NCBI GenBank assembly: GCA_937981905.1
Contig: CALJMY010000255.1
Span: 1-32,421 of the forward strand
From: an uncultured Enterobacterales bacterium
Lineage (GTDB): Bacteria; Pseudomonadota; Gammaproteobacteria; Enterobacterales; Psychrobiaceae
Length of the DNA stretch: 32,421 nucleotides
Direction of reading: 5' to 3'
In this document: positions 1 to 9,520 of the stretch, in pieces
Numbering within the stretch: position 1 is the first letter of the stretch
Layout of the letters: each line of letters starts with the position of its first letter
Notes under the pieces: generated by a model
Told to the model about the DNA's origin: nothing
The model's input: only the letters and a program-made list of their open reading frames with translations
Database searches by the model: none
Position numbers and translations under genes: made by a program

Positions 1-30
1 CCATGTGAAAGTAGGTCATTGCCAAACACC
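1..30 (+). rRNA. rrf: 5S ribosomal RNA, 3' end only
   Basis: The first 30 bases match the conserved 3' end of gammaproteobacterial 5S rRNA (CCATGTGAAAGTAGG followed by TCATTGCCAAACACC; E. coli has CCATGCGAGAGTAGG then GAACTGCCAGGCAT). A terminator follows within about 12 bases, as expected for the end of an rrn operon. The rest of the gene lies upstream of the window. The exact mature 3' end (28-30) cannot be fixed without the partner 5' strand. Confidence 0.85.
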
Positions 31-40
31 TATTAAGAAA

Positions 41-69
41 AGAGCCCAGTCGAAAGACTGGGCTTTTTT
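41..69 (+). terminator. rrn operon terminator (first copy)
   Basis: An 8-bp perfect stem GCCCAGTC/GACTGGGC (44-51 and 56-63) is closed by a GAAA loop and followed by six T (64-69). A/T pairs below the stem can lengthen it. It lies directly after the 5S tail and is a standard intrinsic terminator. Confidence 0.9.
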
Positions 70-200
70 CGTTTAGGATTGGCAATGACCGACATGATAT
101 TGGTTAAACTATATCGTCCGTCGCTGACGCAGTCAGTGCAACCCAGTTAATAGACCGCTTATCAACACAATCACAGATATTGCCAAACACCTATTCAGAG

Positions 201-232
201 AAAGGGCTCAGCAGAAATGCTGAGCCCTTTTT
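201..232 (+). terminator. Second terminator, in repeat unit 2
   Basis: A 10-bp perfect stem GGGCTCAGCA/TGCTGAGCCC (204-213 and 218-227) with a GAAA loop is followed by five T (228-232). It occupies the same place in unit 2 as the first terminator does in unit 1 but has a different stem sequence, so it acts as a backup stop for rrn transcription. Confidence 0.88.
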
Positions 233-339
233 CGTATGTATGGTAATGACCCGCATGATATAAAGTGATTTAAATCGTATGTCGCTGACGCAGTAAGAGC
301 AACCCAGTTAATGGGCCGCTTATCGCCACAATCACAGAT

Positions 340-582
340 ATTGCCTGATACTAATTCAGTAATTTTTACGTCGTCTTTTATATGAAAAATAACCCTTAGA
401 AAATTTCATCTATTAGTTATAGGACTTTTTAGATGTAGCTGTGATTTAGTAAGGTAGTGTTAAAGCGAAACTAGATAATTGTTATTCTAAGAAACATTGA
501 CGATTATTAGTGTCATTAAGATATGTAAATAAAAAGAATACCAAGTTCTATCTATAATGTGTGGATTTCTTGTTGATAATTA
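340..582. other. AT-rich non-coding spacer
   Basis: Apart from the degraded repeat start at 340-359, I see no coding potential, strong hairpin or recognisable site in this stretch between the rrn tail and the first S10-operon promoter. Confidence 0.6.
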
Positions 583-617
583 TTGAATAAAAATAAAATA
601 TCGGTATACTGCGCCCA
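583..617 (+). promoter_or_regulatory. S10 operon promoter P1
   Basis: A sigma70-type promoter: TTGAAT (583-588), a 16-bp spacer, and TATACT (605-610). Transcription would start near 617, giving a leader of about 260 nt. A GCAGC/GCTGC hairpin (640-655) would lie early in that leader. Confidence 0.7.
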
Positions 618-665
618 ATCGTTACTTTATAAGTAGCGGGCAGCTTAATCGCTGCTAATAAAGAC

Positions 666-700
666 TTGCGTTTGCTAAAAAATAGGCATATAATTCGCGT

Positions 701-701
<1 letters not shown>
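666..701 (+). promoter_or_regulatory. S10 operon promoter P2
   Basis: A near-consensus sigma70 promoter: TTGCGT (666-671), a 17-bp spacer, and a perfect TATAAT (689-694). Transcription would start near 701, leaving a leader of about 175 nt before rpsJ, close in length to the E. coli S10 leader. Confidence 0.8.
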
Positions 702-1187
<486 letters not shown>

Positions 1188-1213
1188 TCCTAAGACGGTA
1201 AGAGGTTATAACA

Positions 1214-1852
1214 ATGGCTATTGGTCTAGTCGGTCGTAAAGTTGGAATGACACGTGTCTTCACAGAAGATGGCGTATCAATTCCAGTGACTGTTGTTGAA
1301 GTCGAGGCAAATCGCGTTACTCAAGTTAAAACACTTGAAACTGACGGTTACCGCGCACTTCAAGTAACTACAGGCGTTAAAAAAGCAAGCCGCGTTAACA
1401 AACCACAAGCAGGTCATTTTGCTAAAGCTGGTGTTGATGCAGGCCGCGGTCTGTGGGAATTTCGTCTGAATACAGACGAAGGTAATGATATCGAAGTTGG
1501 CGCTGAGCTAAACGTAGATGTTTTTACAGAAAATACGAAAGTAGATGTTACTGGTACTTCTAAAGGTAAAGGTTTCGCTGGTGTTATTAAGCGTTACAAC
1601 TTCGCCATGCAAGATGCTACTCACGGTAACTCTGTTTCACATCGTGCTCCTGGTTCGATTGGTATGTGTCAAACTCCTGGACGAGTGTTCAAGGGTAAGA
1701 AGATGGCCGGTCACATGGGTGCAGAACGAGTTACAGTTCAGAGATTAGATGTTGTTCGCGTTGACGCGGAAAACGGTATTCTTCTGATTAAGGGCGCGAT
1801 CCCAGGTGCAATAAACGGCACTGTTTTCGTTAACCCTACTGTTAAGCCATAG
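1214..1852 (+). CDS. rplC: 50S ribosomal protein L3
   Basis: Protein of 212 residues (E. coli 209). L3 binds 23S rRNA early in 50S assembly and reaches toward the peptidyl-transferase centre. The loop motif [15 protein letters not shown] is present. Its glutamine, near residue 153 here, aligns with E. coli Gln150, the site N-methylated by PrmB, so the modification target is kept. The AAGAGG-like sequence before the ATG (1200-1205) serves as ribosome-binding site. The extra length is a two-residue insertion near residue 90 plus one N-terminal residue. Confidence 0.98.
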   Translation: MAIGLVGRKVGMTRVFTEDGVSIPVTVVEVEANRVTQVKTLETDGYRALQVTTGVKKASRVNKPQAGHFAKAGVDAGRGLWEFRLNTDEGNDIEVGAELNVDVFTENTKVDVTGTSKGKGFAGVIKRYNFAMQDATHGNSVSHRAPGSIGMCQTPGRVFKGKKMAGHMGAERVTVQRLDVVRVDAENGILLIKGAIPGAINGTVFVNPTVKP

Positions 1853-1865
1853 TTAGGAGATAGTA

Positions 1866-2471
1866 ATGGAATTGGTATTGAAAGACGCGGGTAACGCTCT
1901 TGAAGTTTCCGAAGCTACTTTTGGCCGTGACTTTAATGAAGCTCTCGTTCATCAAGTAGTTGTTGCATATGCTGCCGGTGCCCGTCAAGGTACTCGTAAG
2001 CAAAAAACACGCTCAGAAGTGAGTGGTGGTGGTGCAAAACCTTGGAAACAAAAAGGTACTGGCCGTGCACGTGCTGGTACAATCCGTAGCCCAATATGGC
2101 GCTCTGGTGGTGTTACATTTGCTGCTCGTCCACAGGACCACAGTCAAAAAGTAAACCGCAAGATGTACCGTGCTGCGTTACAGTCAATCTTCTCTGAGTT
2201 AGTTCGTCAAGAACGCTTAGTAGTGGTTGAAAACTTTGCTGTTGAAACGCCTAAAACTAAAGAATTAGTTGCAAAACTAAAAGACTTAGATTTAAAAGAC
2301 GTTTTAATCGTTACTGACGAAGTAGAAGAGAACTTGTTCTTAGCTGCTCGCAACTTATATAAAGTTGACGTTCGTGACGTTGCTGGTTTAGACCCAGTAT
2401 CATTAGTTGGCTTCGACAAAGTTGTAGTTACTGCTGCGGCAGTGAAGCAAATTGAGGAGATGCTAGCATGA
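1866..2471 (+). CDS. rplD: 50S ribosomal protein L4
   Basis: Protein of 201 residues, identical in length to E. coli L4. The long basic loop lining the peptide exit tunnel is at about residues 45-82 ([18 protein letters not shown]). In E. coli L4 is also the autogenous repressor of the S10 operon, acting on the rpsJ leader. A GGAG site (1855-1858) precedes the ATG. The stop overlaps the rplW start by four bases (ATGA at 2468-2471), which suggests translational coupling. Confidence 0.98.
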   Translation: MELVLKDAGNALEVSEATFGRDFNEALVHQVVVAYAAGARQGTRKQKTRSEVSGGGAKPWKQKGTGRARAGTIRSPIWRSGGVTFAARPQDHSQKVNRKMYRAALQSIFSELVRQERLVVVENFAVETPKTKELVAKLKDLDLKDVLIVTDEVEENLFLAARNLYKVDVRDVAGLDPVSLVGFDKVVVTAAAVKQIEEMLA

Positions 2472-2770
2472 TCAATGAAGAACGCATTCTACAAGTATTA
2501 GTTGGTCCACATATTTCTGAAAAGAGTACGTTGACAGCTGAAACTAATAATACGATCGTATTCAAAATCGATACTACTGCAACTAAAGCTGAAGTTAAAG
2601 CTGCTGTTGAGAAGTTATTCGAAGTTGAAGTTGATACAGTTCGCACACTAAACGTTAAAGGTAAGACTAAACGTACTGGTGCTCGTACTGGTCGTCGTAA
2701 CGACTGGAAAAAAGCTTACGTAACGCTGAAAGACGGTAGTGATATCGATTTCGTTGGCGGCGCTGAGTAA
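2468..2770 (+). CDS. rplW: 50S ribosomal protein L23
   Basis: Protein of 100 residues, the standard length. L23 lies at the tunnel exit and is the docking point for trigger factor and SRP. The docking glutamate, Glu18 in E. coli, is kept in the motif PHISEK (residues 14-19). The start overlaps the end of rplD (ATGA), and GAGGAG at 2454-2459 within rplD is the ribosome-binding site. Confidence 0.98.
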   Translation: MINEERILQVLVGPHISEKSTLTAETNNTIVFKIDTTATKAEVKAAVEKLFEVEVDTVRTLNVKGKTKRTGARTGRRNDWKKAYVTLKDGSDIDFVGGAE

Positions 2771-2785
2771 TAGAGGAGTATTTTC

Positions 2786-3613
2786 ATGGCTATAGTTAAG
2801 TGTAAGCCTACCTCTCCGGGTCGCCGCCATTTAGTTAAGGTAGTGAACTCAGAGTTGCATAAAGGTAAGCCTTATGCACCTCTTTTAGAGAGCAAAAGCA
2901 AATCTGGCGGTCGTAACAACAACGGTCGTATTACAGTTCGTCATATCGGTGGTGGTCATAAACAACACTATCGTTTAGTCGATTTTAAACGTAATAAAGA
3001 TGGCATCCCTGCGACAGTTGAGCGTTTGGAATATGATCCAAACCGTAGTGCAAACATTGCACTAGTACTGTACAAAGACGGTGAGCGTCGTTATATCTTA
3101 GCACCTAAAGGCCTTAAAGCTGGTGATACTATTCTTTCGGGAATGGACGCACCTATTAAAGCTGGTAACACTATGCCTATGCGTAGTATGCCATTAGGTT
3201 CTGTGATTCATAATGTTGAAATGAAGCCTGAGAAAGGTGCACAAATTGCACGTTCTGCTGGTACTTATGCTCAGTTAATCGCTAAAGATGGCGCTTATGT
3301 AACTCTACGTTTACGTAGTGGTGAAATGCGTAAAATTTTAGCTGATTGTCGCGCTACCTTCGGTGAAGTTGGTAATGCTGAACATATGCTTCGTCGCCTT
3401 GGTAAAGCTGGTGCAAACCGCTGGCGTGGTGTTCGTCCTACCGTTCGTGGTGTGGCAATGAACCCCGTTGATCACCCACATGGTGGTGGTGAAGGTCGTA
3501 CCTCTGGTGGTCGTCATCCTGTATCTCCATGGGGCGTACCAACTAAAGGCTATAAAACACGTTCGAATAAACGCACTGACAAATATATTGTCCGTCGCGC
3601 TTCTTCTAAGTAA
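2786..3613 (+). CDS. rplB: 50S ribosomal protein L2
   Basis: Protein of 275 residues (E. coli 273). L2 is the large rRNA-binding protein needed for subunit joining and peptidyl transferase activity. The near-universal C-terminal segment around residue 230 ([17 protein letters not shown]) is intact, including the histidine equivalent to E. coli His229. GAGGAG at 2773-2778 is the ribosome-binding site. It follows rplW by 15 bases in the S10 operon. Confidence 0.98.
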   Translation: MAIVKCKPTSPGRRHLVKVVNSELHKGKPYAPLLESKSKSGGRNNNGRITVRHIGGGHKQHYRLVDFKRNKDGIPATVERLEYDPNRSANIALVLYKDGERRYILAPKGLKAGDTILSGMDAPIKAGNTMPMRSMPLGSVIHNVEMKPEKGAQIARSAGTYAQLIAKDGAYVTLRLRSGEMRKILADCRATFGEVGNAEHMLRRLGKAGANRWRGVRPTVRGVAMNPVDHPHGGGEGRTSGGRHPVSPWGVPTKGYKTRSNKRTDKYIVRRASSK

Positions 3614-3631
3614 TTTTAAAGAGGAATTACT

Positions 3632-3907
3632 ATGCCACGTTCTCTCAAGAAAGGTCCATTTATCGACCTGCACTTGTTAAAGAAGGTAGAGACAGCTGTG
3701 GAAAGCGAGAGTAAAAAACCAATTAAGACTTGGTCTCGCCGTTCAATGATCATTCCAGATATGATTGGTTTGACCATCGCTGTCCATAATGGTCGTCAAC
3801 ACGTACCAGTTTTTGTTACCGAAGATATGATCGGTCATAAACTGGGTGAATTTGCACCTACACGTACTTATCGCGGCCATGTCGCAGATAAGAAAGCGAA
3901 GAAATAA
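3632..3907 (+). CDS. rpsS: 30S ribosomal protein S19
   Basis: Protein of 91 residues (E. coli 92), beginning [12 protein letters not shown], the conserved N-terminus of S19. S19 forms a dimer with S13 in the 30S head and contacts tRNA and the intersubunit bridge. AGAGGA at 3620-3625 is the ribosome-binding site. It sits between rplB and rplV in the invariant order. Confidence 0.98.
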   Translation: MPRSLKKGPFIDLHLLKKVETAVESESKKPIKTWSRRSMIIPDMIGLTIAVHNGRQHVPVFVTEDMIGHKLGEFAPTRTYRGHVADKKAKK

Positions 3908-3918
3908 GGGAGTTTATG

Positions 3919-4251
3919 ATGGAAGTTCTTGCTAAACATCGCTATGCCCAGATTTCTCCGCAGAAAGTGCGTCTGGTAGCAGATCAAATTCGCGGTTTAT
4001 CAGTTGCAGAAGCAATCGATATCTTAACTTACAGCCCTAAGAAAGCGGCTGGTCTAGTTAAGAAAGTGCTTGAGTCAGCAATGGCTAATGCAGAGCACAA
4101 CGAAGGTGCAGACATTGATGAGTTAACAGTTGCTAAGATCTTTATTGATGAAGGTCCAACTATGAAACGCATCATGCCTCGTGCTAAGGGTCGTGCAGAC
4201 CGTATTCTTAAGCGTAGCAGTCACATTTCTGTGATTGTTTCAGATAGCTAG
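3919..4251 (+). CDS. rplV: 50S ribosomal protein L22
   Basis: L22 lines the exit tunnel through its beta-hairpin (motif [15 protein letters not shown] near the C-terminus), where macrolide-resistance changes occur in other species. Two ATG codons are adjacent (3916 and 3919). GGGAG at 3908-3912 is only three bases from the first but six from the second, and the second gives 110 residues, the E. coli length, so 3919 is preferred. The alternative adds one methionine. Confidence 0.96.
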   Translation: MEVLAKHRYAQISPQKVRLVADQIRGLSVAEAIDILTYSPKKAAGLVKKVLESAMANAEHNEGADIDELTVAKIFIDEGPTMKRIMPRAKGRADRILKRSSHISVIVSDS

Positions 4252-4260
4252 GAGAAAGCA

Positions 4261-4947
4261 ATGGGACAAAAAGTACATCCTAATGGCATCCGCCTAGGTA
4301 TCTCAAAGCCTTGGAATTCTACTTGGTACGCGGAATCTAAAGATTTTGCAGAGAACCTGAAGGGTGATCATCTGGTTCGTAAGTTCTTAAATAAAGAACT
4401 TGCTAAAGCCTCTGTATCTCGTATTGTTATCGAACGCCCAGCGAAAAGCATCCGTGTGACTATTCACACTGCTCGTCCTGGTGTTGTAATCGGTAAGAAA
4501 GGCGAAGATGTTGAAAAACTACGCAAGCAAATCACCAAAATTACTGGTGTGCAAGCGCAAATCAACATTGCAGAAATTCGTAAGCCTGATCTAGACGCTA
4601 AATTAGTAGCTGAAGGTATCGCTAGTCAACTTGAACGTCGTGTTATGTTCCGTCGTGCTATGAAGCGCGCAGTACAAAATGCAATGCGTCAGGGCGCTAA
4701 AGGTATCAAAGTACAAGTTGGTGGTCGTCTAGGCGGAGCTGAAATCGCACGTTCAGAATGGTATCGTGAAGGTCGTGTACCTCTACATACTCTTCGTGCT
4801 GACATTGACTATGCTACAGCTGAAGGTCTAACACAATATGGTATCTTAGGTATCAAAGTGTGGATCTACAAAGGTGATGTTTTAGGTGGTTTACCACTTA
4901 AAGTTGAAGAGCCTAAAAAACCAGCTAAGCGTAAGCCACGCAAATAG
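4261..4947 (+). CDS. rpsC: 30S ribosomal protein S3
   Basis: Protein of 228 residues (E. coli 233). S3 lies at the mRNA entry site of the 30S subunit and has helicase-like activity with S4 and S5. The type II KH domain shows its [14 protein letters not shown] motif near residues 78-91, and the C-terminal domain keeps [14 protein letters not shown]. The tail is lysine/arginine-rich. GGAG at 4251-4254 precedes the ATG; the gap to rplV is nine bases. Confidence 0.98.
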   Translation: MGQKVHPNGIRLGISKPWNSTWYAESKDFAENLKGDHLVRKFLNKELAKASVSRIVIERPAKSIRVTIHTARPGVVIGKKGEDVEKLRKQITKITGVQAQINIAEIRKPDLDAKLVAEGIASQLERRVMFRRAMKRAVQNAMRQGAKGIKVQVGGRLGGAEIARSEWYREGRVPLHTLRADIDYATAEGLTQYGILGIKVWIYKGDVLGGLPLKVEEPKKPAKRKPRK

Positions 4948-4958
4948 GAGACTAAGTA

Positions 4959-5369
4959 ATGTTGCAACCTAAACGTATGAAGTTTCGTAAAATGCACAAA
5001 GGCCGTAACCGTGGTCTAGCTAAAGGATCTGAAGTTTCTTTCGGTGAATTTGGTCTTAAAGCGGTTGGTCGTGGTCGCTTAACAGCGCGTCAAATCGAAG
5101 CTGCACGTCGTGCAATGACACGTCATGTAAAACGTCAAGGCAAAATCTGGATTCGTGTTTTCCCAGATAAGCCGATTACCTCTAAGCCACTCGAAGTTCG
5201 TATGGGTAAAGGTAAAGGTAATGTTGAATATTGGATTTGCCAAATTCAACCAGGCCGTGTTTTATATGAAATGGAAGGTGTTCCGGAAACTATAGCGCGT
5301 GAAGCGTTTGAACTTGCGGCAACTAAACTTCCAATGAAAACTACTTTTGTAACTCGGACGGTAATGTAA
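4959..5369 (+). CDS. rplP: 50S ribosomal protein L16
   Basis: Protein of 136 residues, the E. coli length. L16 organises the A-site region of the 50S subunit. The conserved [17 protein letters not shown] start is present, and the arginine in VRMGKGKGN, equivalent to E. coli Arg81 that is hydroxylated by the oxygenase YcfD, is conserved. The TAA stop shares its last base with the ATG of rpmC (TAATG), implying coupled translation. Confidence 0.98.
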   Translation: MLQPKRMKFRKMHKGRNRGLAKGSEVSFGEFGLKAVGRGRLTARQIEAARRAMTRHVKRQGKIWIRVFPDKPITSKPLEVRMGKGKGNVEYWICQIQPGRVLYEMEGVPETIAREAFELAATKLPMKTTFVTRTVM

Positions 5370-5560
5370 TGAATACAGTCGAACTGAGAGAAAAGTCGGT
5401 TGAAGAGCTGAACAATACTTTGTTAGAACTTTTACGTGAGCAATTTAACATGCGCATGCAAAACTCTACTGGTCAGCTTGCTCAAACTCACTTGTTAAAG
5501 AATGTGCGTCGCGATATCGCACGTGTTAAAACCATTCTGAACCAAAAGGCAGGTGCATAA
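5369..5560 (+). CDS. rpmC: 50S ribosomal protein L29
   Basis: Protein of 63 residues, the usual length: a two-helix hairpin near the exit tunnel next to L23. The motif [11 protein letters not shown] and the C-terminal [12 protein letters not shown] are typical. It overlaps rplP and rpsQ by one base at each end (TAATG junctions), so the three genes are probably translated as a coupled unit. Confidence 0.97.
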   Translation: MNTVELREKSVEELNNTLLELLREQFNMRMQNSTGQLAQTHLLKNVRRDIARVKTILNQKAGA

Positions 5561-5808
5561 TGAGCGATAAAATCCGTACTCTTCAAGGTCGTGTAACTAG
5601 CGACAAAATGGACAAATCTATTGTTGTCCTAATTGAACGTCGTGTTAAGCATCCAATGTATGGCAAGTTTTTAACTCGCTCTACTAAGATTCATGCACAT
5701 GATGAGACTAACCAATGTAAAGAAGGCGATTTAGTAGCAATACGCGAATGTCGTCCTTTATCTAAGACTAAGTCTTGGACATTGGAGTCAATCATTAAAA
5801 CTGCATAA
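5560..5808 (+). CDS. rpsQ: 30S ribosomal protein S17
   Basis: Protein of 82 residues (E. coli 84). S17 is a primary 16S rRNA-binding protein with an OB fold; the motifs [14 protein letters not shown] and [11 protein letters not shown] are characteristic. It is the last gene of the S10 operon, and a strong terminator follows within 30 bases. Confidence 0.97.
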   Translation: MSDKIRTLQGRVTSDKMDKSIVVLIERRVKHPMYGKFLTRSTKIHAHDETNQCKEGDLVAIRECRPLSKTKSWTLESIIKTA

Positions 5809-5834
5809 TCTTTGATTATTGTTTTAATGAACAA

Positions 5835-5860
5835 AAAGCGACCTTCGGGTCGCTTTTTTT
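5835..5860 (+). terminator. S10 operon terminator
   Basis: A nine-bp stem AAAGCGACC/GGTCGCTTT (5835-5843, 5848-5856) with a stable TTCG loop and seven consecutive T (5854-5860). It ends the S10 operon transcript and separates it from the spc operon. Confidence 0.92.
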
Positions 5861-6045
5861 ATGCCTAAATTAAAATAGTTTTTATTTTAAACATTATTAA
5901 TTTCTCTTAAATCCTATCTTAAAGTCCTAAAGTCTTTCTAAATAATCCCCAACACTCTGTTTAATAAGCTAATTGAGTTTATATTCCAGTTTGATAGATG
6001 CTTATATACTAATCAAATTTAGGGGTATCTAAATAAAATTCTATT

Positions 6046-6061
6046 TGTTATACTTTCGCGC
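6046..6061 (+). promoter_or_regulatory. spc operon promoter (extended -10)
   Basis: TGT followed by TATACT (6046-6054) forms an extended -10 element. No good -35 box lies 16-18 bases upstream, which is normal for this class. Transcription would start near 6061, giving a leader of about 67 nt with a perfect 8-bp hairpin TCCATATC/GATATGGA (6079-6086, 6091-6098). The region 5861-6045 between terminator and promoter is AT-rich and otherwise empty. Confidence 0.6.
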
Positions 6062-6127
6062 CTCTTAATGGGAAGGGGTCCATATCCTTTGATATGGATT
6101 TAGTTAAAATAAAGCGGAGCATATAAC

Positions 6128-6496
6128 ATGATCCAAATGCAATCTAAGCTTGATGTGGCAGATAACTCTGGCGCTCGTCGAGTACAATGTATTAAGGTTC
6201 TTGGCGGTTCGCACCGTCGTTATGCGCGCGTTGGTGATATCATCAAGGTTTCTGTTAAAGAAGCTATTCCTCGCGGTAAAGTGAAGAAGGGTGATGTAAT
6301 GAACGCCGTAGTTGTTCGTACGTCTAAAGCAATCCGTCGATCTGACGGTAGCTCTATACGTTTTGACAACAATGCAGCTGTAATGTTAAATGCTAACTTA
6401 CAGCCTGTTGGTACTCGAATCTTTGGGCCAGTGACACGCGAACTTCGTACTGAAAAGTTCATGAAGATCGTATCACTAGCACCAGAAGTACTGTAA
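6128..6496 (+). CDS. rplN: 50S ribosomal protein L14
   Basis: Protein of 122 residues (E. coli 123), starting [18 protein letters not shown]14 sits at the 50S face, forms intersubunit bridges and is the site bound by the silencing factor RsfS. GCGGAG at 6114-6119 is the ribosome-binding site. It is the first gene of the spc operon here. Confidence 0.98.
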   Translation: MIQMQSKLDVADNSGARRVQCIKVLGGSHRRYARVGDIIKVSVKEAIPRGKVKKGDVMNAVVVRTSKAIRRSDGSSIRFDNNAAVMLNANLQPVGTRIFGPVTRELRTEKFMKIVSLAPEVL

Positions 6497-6506
6497 GGAA
6501 TTAATC

Positions 6507-6815
6507 ATGGCAGCGAAAATTCGTCAAAATGATGAGATCATTGTTTTAGCCGGTAAAGATAAAGGTAAGCGCGGTAAAGTTTTACGCATGCAAGCCGACG
6601 GTAAAGCAATTATAGAAGGTGTTAACCTTATCAAGAAGCACCAAAAGCCAAACCCACAAGCGGGCGTAGCTGGCGGTATTATTGAGAAAGAAGCACCAAT
6701 CCAAGTATCTAACATTTCACTTGTAGACGCCAATGGCAAAGCAAGTCGTGTTGGATTTCGACTAGAAGACGGCAAAAAAGTTCGTTTCTTCAAGTCTAAT
6801 AATGAACTAGTTTAA
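6507..6815 (+). CDS. rplX: 50S ribosomal protein L24
   Basis: Protein of 102 residues (E. coli 104). L24 is an assembly initiator that binds the 5' part of 23S rRNA. The KOW motif is visible at about residues 9-28 ([16 protein letters not shown]). It starts 10 bases after rplN and is followed closely by rplE. Confidence 0.97.
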   Translation: MAAKIRQNDEIIVLAGKDKGKRGKVLRMQADGKAIIEGVNLIKKHQKPNPQAGVAGGIIEKEAPIQVSNISLVDANGKASRVGFRLEDGKKVRFFKSNNELV

Positions 6816-6862
6816 TTCGGAGTTAACGATGGCGAAACTGCATGGTTATTACAACGAGACTG
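6815..6862 (+). promoter_or_regulatory. Probable S8 operator at the rplE start
   Basis: In E. coli, S8 represses the spc operon by binding the mRNA around the rplE start codon. Here the start region keeps the same core (ATGGCGAAACTGCATG) and can fold so that AAC and ATG (6826-6828, 6830-6832) pair with CAT and GTT across the start codon. The call is by position and similarity; the S8 contact bases were not checked individually. Confidence 0.45.
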
Positions 6863-7368
6863 TAGTAAACAAACTAAAAGAAGAGTTTGGTTTTACCAGT
6901 GTCATGCAAGTCCCTCGGATTGAAAAAATCACCCTTAACATGGGTGTTGGTGAAGCTCTTGCTGATAAAAAAGTATTAGAGCACGCAGTTAAAGACATGA
7001 CAGCTATCGCTGGTCAAAAACCTGTAATCACTGTAGCCCGCAAATCTGTTGCTGGCTTTAAAATCCGTGAAGGCTACCCAATTGGTTGTAAAGTGACCCT
7101 ACGTGGCGAGCGTATGTGGGAATTTTTAGAGCGTTTAATCTCTATCTCAATTCCACGTATCCGTGACTTTCGTGGTTTATCAGACAAGTCTTTTGACGGT
7201 CGTGGTAACTACAGCATGGGTGTACGCGAACAGATTATCTTCCCAGAAATCGAATATGATAAAGTAGACAAAATCCGTGGTATGGATATTACCATCGGCA
7301 CTACTGCTTCAAATAACGATGAAGGTCGAGCTCTGTTAGCCGCATTCAACTTCCCATTCCGCAAATAA
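6829..7368 (+). CDS. rplE: 50S ribosomal protein L5
   Basis: Protein of 179 residues, the E. coli length. L5 carries 5S rRNA into the central protuberance and touches the P-site tRNA. The conserved [11 protein letters not shown] and [16 protein letters not shown] segments are present. CGGAG at 6818-6822 is the ribosome-binding site, which falls inside the probable S8-regulated hairpin. Confidence 0.98.
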   Translation: MAKLHGYYNETVVNKLKEEFGFTSVMQVPRIEKITLNMGVGEALADKKVLEHAVKDMTAIAGQKPVITVARKSVAGFKIREGYPIGCKVTLRGERMWEFLERLISISIPRIRDFRGLSDKSFDGRGNYSMGVREQIIFPEIEYDKVDKIRGMDITIGTTASNNDEGRALLAAFNFPFRK

Positions 7369-7379
7369 GGTGTAGGGTT

Positions 7380-7685
7380 ATGGCAAAGCAATCAATGAAG
7401 GCCCGTGAGGCCAAACGCGCTAAATTAGTAGTTAAGTTCGCTGAAAAGCGCGCTGCTCTTAAAGCGATTATCAGCAGCGTAACTGCTTCTGAAGAAGAAA
7501 AATGGGATGCAGTGTTAGCATTGCAATCATTACCACGTGATTCTAGTAAATCTCGTGCTCGCAACCGTTGTAACATAACTGGTCGTCCACACGGCTATTT
7601 ACGTAAGTTCGGTATGAGTCGCATCAAGACGCGTGAAGCGGCTATGCGTGGTGAAATCCCTGGCTTGTCAAAAGCCTCTTGGTAA
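7380..7685 (+). CDS. rpsN: 30S ribosomal protein S14, zinc-free long form
   Basis: Protein of 101 residues, the long form found in E. coli. It lacks the CxxC...CxxC zinc ribbon of the short form; only one cysteine occurs in the conserved [18 protein letters not shown] segment. S14 is in the 30S head beside S10 and S3. A zinc-independent S14 contrasts with the zinc-type L36 encoded later in the operon. Confidence 0.97.
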   Translation: MAKQSMKAREAKRAKLVVKFAEKRAALKAIISSVTASEEEKWDAVLALQSLPRDSSKSRARNRCNITGRPHGYLRKFGMSRIKTREAAMRGEIPGLSKASW

Positions 7686-7700
7686 TCGGAGTAAGCTAAT

Positions 7701-8093
7701 ATGAGCATGCAAGATCCTATAGCGGATATGCTAACACGCATCCGTAATGGTCAGAAAGCAGCAAAAACTGCTGTTTCTATGCCTTCTTCTAAACTTAAAG
7801 TAGCAATTGCTAAATTACTTAAAGATGAAGGTTATATTACTGACTACGCTGTTTCTGGTGAAGTTAAATCAGAATTAGAAGTTACTTTAAAGTACTTCGA
7901 AGGCAAAAAAGTTATTGAAACTATTAAACGTGTAAGCCGTCCAGGTCTACGCATTTATAAAGGCAAAGACGAACTACCTAAGATAATGGCTGGTATGGGC
8001 GTTGCTGTAGTTTCTACTTCTAAAGGTTTGATGACCGACCGTGCTGCACGAACTGCAGGCATGGGTGGTGAGATCATCTGTTACGTAGCTTAA
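7701..8093 (+). CDS. rpsH: 30S ribosomal protein S8
   Basis: Protein of 130 residues, the E. coli length, starting [19 protein letters not shown]8 binds helix 21 of 16S rRNA and in E. coli also represses the spc operon at the rplE start. The C-terminal RNA-binding segment ([20 protein letters not shown]) is intact. A CGGAG site precedes the gene at 7687-7691. Confidence 0.98.
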   Translation: MSMQDPIADMLTRIRNGQKAAKTAVSMPSSKLKVAIAKLLKDEGYITDYAVSGEVKSELEVTLKYFEGKKVIETIKRVSRPGLRIYKGKDELPKIMAGMGVAVVSTSKGLMTDRAARTAGMGGEIICYVA

Positions 8094-8106
8094 TAAGGAG
8101 TATACA

Positions 8107-8640
8107 ATGTCACGTGTCGCAAAAGCACCCGTTGCAATTCCTGCTGGCGTAGAGATCTCTCTAAACGGTCAGGAAATCACCGTTAAAGGTGGTAAAGGTA
8201 CACTAACGCGCGTTATTAACGCACAAGTTGCCTTATCTGTTGAAGACAATGCTGTTAAATTCGCACCTGCTGAAGGTTCGGTTAACGGTTGGGCACAAGC
8301 TGGTACAGCTCGCGCTCTAGTAAACAACATGGTAGTAGGTACAACTGCTGGTTTCGAAAAGAAACTTACGCTAGTTGGTGTTGGTTACCGTGCTAAAATG
8401 GCCGGCAAATCAATCGACCTATCTCTTGGTTTTTCTCATCCTGTAGTACACGTTCTTCCAGAAGGTGTTACGGCTGAGTGTCCAAGTCAAACTGAAATCG
8501 TTCTTAAAGGCGTAGACAACCAAGCTGTAAACCAGGTTGCTGCAGAAATTCGCGGTTATCGTCCTCCTGAGCCATATAAAGGCAAAGGTGTACGCTATTC
8601 TGACGAAAATGTTCGCCGTAAAGAAGCTAAGAAGAAGTAG
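8107..8640 (+). CDS. rplF: 50S ribosomal protein L6
   Basis: Protein of 177 residues (E. coli 177) with the duplicated L6 fold and the C-terminal RNA-binding motif [18 protein letters not shown]6 lies at the factor-binding site near the sarcin-ricin loop. AAGGAG at 8095-8100 is a strong ribosome-binding site. Confidence 0.98.
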   Translation: MSRVAKAPVAIPAGVEISLNGQEITVKGGKGTLTRVINAQVALSVEDNAVKFAPAEGSVNGWAQAGTARALVNNMVVGTTAGFEKKLTLVGVGYRAKMAGKSIDLSLGFSHPVVHVLPEGVTAECPSQTEIVLKGVDNQAVNQVAAEIRGYRPPEPYKGKGVRYSDENVRRKEAKKK

Positions 8641-8649
8641 GTAATTACG

Positions 8650-9003
8650 ATGGATAAGAAAACATCTCGTTTGCGCCGTGCTACTCGCACCCGCGCAAAA
8701 ATGGCAGAGCTAGGCGCTACGCGTTTAGTTGTACACCGTACATCTAGCCATATCTACGCTCAAGTAATCGCTGCTGGTACGGGCGAAGTAGTTGCTAGTG
8801 CATCTACTATTGAAAAAGCGATCCGTTCTGAACTTAAGAGCACTGGTAACGTTGAAGCGGCGACTATCGTCGGTAAAACTGTTGCAGAACGTGCTACTGA
8901 AAAGGGTGTAACTACAGTTGCATTCGATCGTTCAGGTTTCAAATACCACGGCCGCGTAGAAGCATTAGCTAATGCTGCTCGTGAAGCTGGTCTGAAATTC
9001 TAG
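8650..9003 (+). CDS. rplR: 50S ribosomal protein L18
   Basis: Protein of 117 residues, the E. coli length. L18 binds 5S rRNA with L5 in the central protuberance. The basic N-terminus ([15 protein letters not shown]) and the C-terminal [20 protein letters not shown] segment are typical. It starts nine bases after rplF. Confidence 0.98.
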   Translation: MDKKTSRLRRATRTRAKMAELGATRLVVHRTSSHIYAQVIAAGTGEVVASASTIEKAIRSELKSTGNVEAATIVGKTVAERATEKGVTTVAFDRSGFKYHGRVEALANAAREAGLKF

Positions 9004-9013
9004 GAGTTAGATC

Positions 9014-9517
9014 ATGGCAAAGTTTGAAGAACAACAACAAAGTGATATGGCTGAAAAGCTAATTGCTGTTAACCGTGTTTCTAAAGTAGTTAAAGGTGGT
9101 CGTATCTTTAGCTTCACAGCATTAACTGTTGTGGGCGATGGCGCTGGAAAAATTGGTTTTGGTTACGGTAAAGCACGTGAAGTGCCTGCTGCAATCCAAA
9201 AAGCAATGGAAAAAGCTCGTCGTAACTTAGTAACTGTTAACCTACGTGGAACTACATTGCATCACGCTATCAAAGGTAAGCATTCTGGTTCACAAGTTTA
9301 CATGCAACCAGCATCTGACGGTACTGGTATCATTGCCGGTGGCGCAATGCGTGCAGTACTTGAAGTTGCAGGTGTACAAAACGTACTATCTAAAGCTTAC
9401 GGTTCTACTAACCCGATCAATATTGTTCGTGCAACGTTTAATGCTCTTGAGGGAATGAACACTCCTTCTGCTGTAGCTGCTAAACGTGGTCTGAGCATTA
9501 AAGAGATCATGGAGTAA
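9014..9517 (+). CDS. rpsE: 30S ribosomal protein S5
   Basis: Protein of 167 residues, the E. coli length. S5 has an N-terminal double-stranded RNA-binding domain (about residues 12-78) and helps translational fidelity at the mRNA entry channel. The motif [16 protein letters not shown], where spectinomycin-resistance changes map in E. coli, is intact. TAGGAG at 9002-9007 precedes the ATG. Confidence 0.98.
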   Translation: MAKFEEQQQSDMAEKLIAVNRVSKVVKGGRIFSFTALTVVGDGAGKIGFGYGKAREVPAAIQKAMEKARRNLVTVNLRGTTLHHAIKGKHSGSQVYMQPASDGTGIIAGGAMRAVLEVAGVQNVLSKAYGSTNPINIVRATFNALEGMNTPSAVAAKRGLSIKEIME

Positions 9518-9520
9518 GAA

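Larger units (their letters stand above)
18..339 (+). repeat. 161-bp tandem duplication of the rrn tail region
   Basis: Unit 1 is 18-178 and unit 2 is 179-339; both are exactly 161 bp. Each begins with the 5S-type tail ATTGCCAAACACC, has a terminator at the same place, and ends in CACAATCACAGAT. The last 62 bases of the units (117-178 and 278-339) differ at about 8 positions. A degraded third start (ATTGCCTGATACTAATTCAG) follows at 340-359. The hairpin sequences are not conserved between the units, only the structure is. The unit is non-coding. Confidence 0.85.

Noticed and set aside
18-339. CRISPR-like or mobile-element interpretation of the repeated units
   Set aside because: There are only two and a fraction long units with no spacer pattern, no inverted terminal ends and no transposase; they are a tandem duplication of the rrn end.
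1640-1700. Possible loss of the PrmB-methylated glutamine in L3 because [10 protein letters not shown] differs from E. coli GSIGQNQTPG
   Set aside because: Counting the E. coli sequence shows Gln150 is the one before TPG, which is conserved here; the changed residue is Gln148.
3338-3673. Open reading frame of 111 codons antisense to rplB and rpsS
   Set aside because: It is a shadow of conserved ribosomal genes; its translation has no family resemblance and low-complexity composition dictated by the sense codons.
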